Of a DNA stretch of 7,448 bases, positions 4,641-7,448 are shown piece after piece. A program made the position numbers and the translations under genes. The stretch is from Anaerolineae bacterium (GTDB lineage: Bacteria; Chloroflexota; Anaerolineae; B4-G1). The notes below the pieces were generated by a model. The model ran no database searches. It was not told where the DNA came from and was given only the letters and a program-made list of their open reading frames with translations. The number at the start of each line of letters is the position of its first letter. Positions within the stretch are counted from its first letter, which is position 1. The stretch is taken from NCBI GenBank assembly GCA_030612585.1, contig JAUWNP010000215.1, forward strand, positions 1 through 7,448, read 5' to 3'.

Positions 4641-7448
4641 ACCAGTACCCAACCAGGTTGATTTCACTGCTCAAGAGCACGAGATTCTGACCTCTTGGGA
4701 GAAAACTCACGCATTCCAGAAATTGGTGGCTTTGCGCAAGGACGGCCCCCGTTGGTCATTCATTGACGGGCCGATCACAGCCAACAATCCGATGGGCGTC
4801 CATCACGGCTGGGGGCGCACATACAAAGACCTATACCATCGCTTCTGGGCGATGAAAGGTTACCGCACCCGCTATCAGAATGGCTTCGACTGCCAGGGCC
4901 TTTGGGTCGAGGTCGAGGTGGAGAAGGAGCAGGGTTTTCACTCCAAGCGGGACATCGAAGACTACGGCATCGCCCGTTTCGTGCGCAAGTGCAAGGAGCG
5001 AGTGCTGCGCTACGCTGCTGTGCAGACCGAGCAGTCCATCCGCCTGGGGTACTGGATGGACTGGAATGATCTGGGCACCTTGCGTGACCTGGCCGACCGG
5101 CTTGTGCAGGCTCCAGAGGAGGTCATCACCGTCGAGGGGCCGGATGGCCCGGTGACCGACACGGTGGAGCAGATTGTGGCTCGGCTGGGTTTGCCTGAAC
5201 TGGGCGGTTCCTATTTCACCCTCTCCACTGAGAACAACTATATGATCTGGACGATGCTCAAGCGCTGCTGGGAGCGGGGCTGGCTTTACAAGGGGCGAGA
5301 CGTGATGCCCTGGTGCCCCCGCTGCGCCACCGGCATAAGCCAGCACGAGATAGTCACCGAGGGGTACCGGGAGATGACCCACCCCGGCGTTACACTGCGC
5401 TTCCCGCTGCGGGATCGGCCGGGGGAGAGCCTCCTGGTCTGGACCACCACCCCCTGGACTCTTACCAGCAACGTCGCGGCGGCGGTAGGGCCGGAACTGA
5501 TCTACGTGAAGGTCCGGCAGGGGGACGAAGTCTTCTATCTCTCCAAGGGGACTCTTCCTATCCTGGACGGCAAATGCGAGGTGCTGGAGGAGATGAAGGG
5601 GACGGCGCTGGAAGGCTGGACCTACGACGGCCCCTTCGACGAACTGCAGGCCCAGCAGGCCGCCGGCGGTCCCCAGGCCCACCGGGTGATCCTGTGGGAC
5701 GAGGTGGGGGAGGCAGAGGGCACCGGCATCGTCCACATGGCCCCTGGCTGCGGTGCGGAGGACTTCGCGCTGAGCAAGGAGCATGATCTCCCTGCCATCG
5801 CCCCGTTGGACGAGGAGGGGGTCTTCCTGGAGGGCTTCGGTTTCCTCACTGGCACTCACGGCTCCGAGAGCGCCGAGCGCGTCTTCGAGAATCTGCGGGA
5901 GAAGGGGCTCCTGTACAAGGTGGAGGACTACACCCACCGCTACCCCGTCTGCTGGCGCTGCGGCACCGAACTGGTCTTCCGGCTGGTGGACGAGTGGTTC
6001 ATCTCAATGGACGAACTGCGCTACGATATGATGGAGGTGACCCGGCAGATACGCTGGATCCCCTCTTTCGGCCTGGACCGCGAGTTGGACTGGCTGCGCA
6101 ACATGCACGACTGGATGATCAGTAAGAAGCGCTACTGGGGACTGGCACTGCCCATCTGGGAGTGCCAGGAGTGCGGCCACTTTGAGGTCATCGGCGATGA
6201 GCACGAACTCGAGGAGCGAGCAGTGGCAGGCTGGGAGGAATTCGAGGGGCACACCCCTCACCGGCCCCATGTGGATGCGGTCAAAATCACCTGTCCCCAA
6301 TGTGGCGCGACAGTCTCCCGCATCCTCGATGTGGGCAACCCCTGGCTGGACGCAGGGATAGTCAGTTTCAGCACTCTCCAGTACCGCACGAACCAGGACT
6401 ACTGGCGGCAGTGGTACCCGGCCGACTGGATCAGCGAATCCTTCCCCGGCCAGTTCCGCAACTGGTTCTATAGCCTGCTGGCGATGGCGACGGTGCTGGA
6501 GAACACTCCGCCCTTCGAGAATTGCTTCTCCTATGCCACGCTCCTGGCTGAGGATGGGCGGGGGATGCACAAGTCGTGGGGCAATGCCATCGAGTTCAAC
6601 CAGGCCGCTGACCGGATGGGGGTGGACGTGATGCGCTGGCTCTACTGCCGTCAGAAGCCGGAGAGAGACCTCCTGTTCGGCTACGGCAAGGCGGACGAGG
6701 TGCGGCGGCAGTTCCTGATCCCGTTGTGGAATGTGTATTCCTTCTTTGTCACGTATGCCAACATTGATCAGTGGGAACCTGGTAGATTGGTAAACTGGGA
6801 AACTGGTAAATTGGGAAATGGGGGGACTGCTCACAGATCTACCAATCTACCAATCTACCAATCTACCAATCTACTGGATCAGTGGATGCTCGCTCGCCTG
6901 CACGAGGTGGTCGCCCGGGTCACCGACCGGCTGGACAACTACGATGCTTACGGGGCGACGCTGGTGGTGGAGCCCTTCCTGGACGACCTGACCAATTGGT
7001 ACGTGCGCCGCAGCCGGCGCCGGTTCTGGAAAAGCGAGCAAGACGCGGACAAGAACGCGGCTTATGCCACCCTCCACCAGGTTCTGACCACTCTCTGCCG
7101 CTTGCTTGCGCCGTTGGTTCCTTTTGTCACTGAGGTGATGTACCAGAACCTGGTCCGCTCAGTGGACCCGGATGCTCCAGAAAGTGTGCATCATACCGAC
7201 TGGCCCGTTGCCAACGAGGCCGCCGTGGACGCCGGCCTGCTGGTGCAGATGGCGTTGGCGCGGCAACTGGCGCGACTGGGGCGCTCGGCGCGGGAAAGCG
7301 CTGGCATCAAACTCCGGCAGCCTCTGGCCTGTGCGCTGGTTTACCTGGAGCACACCGTCGGTGAGTTGGACGAGGAACTCGTGGCCCTGGTACAGGACGA
7401 ACTGAACGTCAAGCGGGTGGAATTCGTGGAGGCGGCGGAGGATTTGGT
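4633..7448 (+). CDS. ileS: Isoleucyl-tRNA synthetase, 3'-truncated by window end, with in-frame repeat insertion
   Basis: 938 residues are visible with no stop. The enzyme charges tRNA-Ile and edits Val-tRNA-Ile. The first signature reads HHGW (57-60) in place of HIGH, and the second reads MHKSWGN (645-651) in place of KMSKS. I recall both variants in a bacterial IleRS subgroup with TANNPMG before the first. The editing domain shows WTTTPWT (from 270) and GTGIVHMAPGCGAED (363-377). Paired cysteines at 228/231, 440/443, 511/514 and 554/557 suggest zinc ribbons. DWMISKKRYWG matches the canonical DWxISRQRYWG block. The anticodon-binding domain starts at LDQWMLARL (about 748). Residues 715-748 are encoded by a palindromic octamer repeat that adds a foreign, neutral-looking linker. 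No leader precedes the gene; it is coupled to the methyltransferase gene. Confidence 0.95.
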   Translation, partial: MFEPVPNQVDFTAQEHEILTSWEKTHAFQKLVALRKDGPRWSFIDGPITANNPMGVHHGWGRTYKDLYHRFWAMKGYRTRYQNGFDCQGLWVEVEVEKEQGFHSKRDIEDYGIARFVRKCKERVLRYAAVQTEQSIRLGYWMDWNDLGTLRDLADRLVQAPEEVITVEGPDGPVTDTVEQIVARLGLPELGGSYFTLSTENNYMIWTMLKRCWERGWLYKGRDVMPWCPRCATGISQHEIVTEGYREMTHPGVTLRFPLRDRPGESLLVWTTTPWTLTSNVAAAVGPELIYVKVRQGDEVFYLSKGTLPILDGKCEVLEEMKGTALEGWTYDGPFDELQAQQAAGGPQAHRVILWDEVGEAEGTGIVHMAPGCGAEDFALSKEHDLPAIAPLDEEGVFLEGFGFLTGTHGSESAERVFENLREKGLLYKVEDYTHRYPVCWRCGTELVFRLVDEWFISMDELRYDMMEVTRQIRWIPSFGLDRELDWLRNMHDWMISKKRYWGLALPIWECQECGHFEVIGDEHELEERAVAGWEEFEGHTPHRPHVDAVKITCPQCGATVSRILDVGNPWLDAGIVSFSTLQYRTNQDYWRQWYPADWISESFPGQFRNWFYSLLAMATVLENTPPFENCFSYATLLAEDGRGMHKSWGNAIEFNQAADRMGVDVMRWLYCRQKPERDLLFGYGKADEVRRQFLIPLWNVYSFFVTYANIDQWEPGRLVNWETGKLGNGGTAHRSTNLPIYQSTNLLDQWMLARLHEVVARVTDRLDNYDAYGATLVVEPFLDDLTNWYVRRSRRRFWKSEQDADKNAAYATLHQVLTTLCRLLAPLVPFVTEVMYQNLVRSVDPDAPESVHHTDWPVANEAAVDAGLLVQMALARQLARLGRSARESAGIKLRQPLACALVYLEHTVGELDEELVALVQDELNVKRVEFVEAAEDL
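6766..6885. repeat. 9-base direct repeat flanking the ileS insertion
   Basis: GATCAGTGG is present at 6766-6774 and again at 6877-6885, encoding DQW in the same frame both times. It may be a target-site duplication. The caution is that IleRS proteins often carry an LDxW-like motif on both sides of this linker, so part of the identity could be conserved protein sequence; identical codons at all nine positions argue for duplication. Confidence 0.6.
6775..6876. repeat. Palindromic octamer repeat, copy B, in frame inside ileS
   Basis: The left arm is six 8-base units from 6778: CCTGGTAG, ATTGGTAA, ACTGGGAA, ACTGGTAA, ATTGGGAA, ATGGGGGG. After ACTGCTCACAG the right arm carries four perfect copies of ATCTACCA (about 6838-6869) and a fifth, ATCTACTG. 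The right arm is the reverse complement of ATTGGTAG-type units, so the whole is a long imperfect palindrome. GATCAGTGG occurs exactly at both borders (6766-6774 and 6877-6885), like a 9-base target duplication. The intervening 102 bases are 34 whole codons without a stop. The element belongs to the same family as copy A in the T-box leader. Confidence 0.92.

Noticed and set aside
4831..5937. Long minus-strand open frame of 368 codons inside ileS
   Set aside because: It is antisense to strongly conserved IleRS motifs, rich in Pro/His/Leu as expected for a mirror of GC-rich codons, and shows no recognisable domain or ribosome binding site.
6004..6834. Minus-strand open frame of 276 codons starting in the ileS repeat
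   Set aside because: It is antisense to conserved ileS. Its first residues are just the octamer repeat read backwards, and no family is recognisable.
6831..6876. Tandem ATCTACCA units considered as a CRISPR-like array
   Set aside because: The 8-base units are contiguous with no spacers and form one arm of a palindrome inside a coding frame.

Overview
The window is 7,448 bases of GC-rich bacterial DNA. A complete T-box leader (tRNA-sensing riboswitch), a TgpA-like transglutaminase membrane protein, an AlaX-type tRNA editing protein and an IleRS of the HHGW/MHKSW type together suggest Chloroflexota, probably an Anaerolineae-like lineage. The octamer repeat family seen here (reading as STNLPIYQ in one frame) also fits that phylum as I remember it. 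The assignment is an inference; no rRNA or other marker is present.

Layout. (1) 2-1138, +: 3' part of a transglutaminase/DUF4129 membrane protein gene, entering from the left through a C7/G7 low-complexity tandem. (2) 1135-1533, +: a sigma-70-type promoter whose -35 box contains the stop codon of the previous gene, then a T-box leader with Stem I, Stem II, Stem III, antiterminator and intrinsic terminator. (3) 1534-2244, +: alaX-like alanyl-tRNA editing protein. (4) 2251-2999, -: a VapBC-type toxin-antitoxin pair, convergent with alaX and 6 bases from it, with a perfect TTGACA-N17-TATAAT promoter. (5) 3100-3861, +: class II Fic protein. (6) 3870-4640, +: class I SAM-dependent methyltransferase. 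(7) 4633 to the right edge, +: ileS, starting inside the end of the methyltransferase gene and running off the window.

Two observations stand out. First, the T-box in front of alaX reads as isoleucine-specific. The specifier loop gives AUC and the antiterminator bulge is UGGU, which needs an A discriminator base. The downstream gene is nevertheless an alanyl-tRNA editing protein, and the only isoleucine gene here, ileS, lies 3.1 kb downstream behind a toxin-antitoxin pair on the opposite strand. One reading is an ancestral isoleucine-responsive operon (leader, alaX, methyltransferase, ileS) split by the vapBC/fic insert.

Second, a palindromic element built of 8-base units (consensus about A[T/C]TGG[T/G]A[A/G]) occurs twice. 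One copy fills the linker between Stem I and Stem II of the T-box. The other sits in frame inside ileS at the junction of the catalytic core and the anticodon-binding domain, flanked by a perfect 9-base direct repeat. In the ileS copy, the two units whose TAR triplet would fall in frame are exactly the ones that deviate so that no stop is formed.
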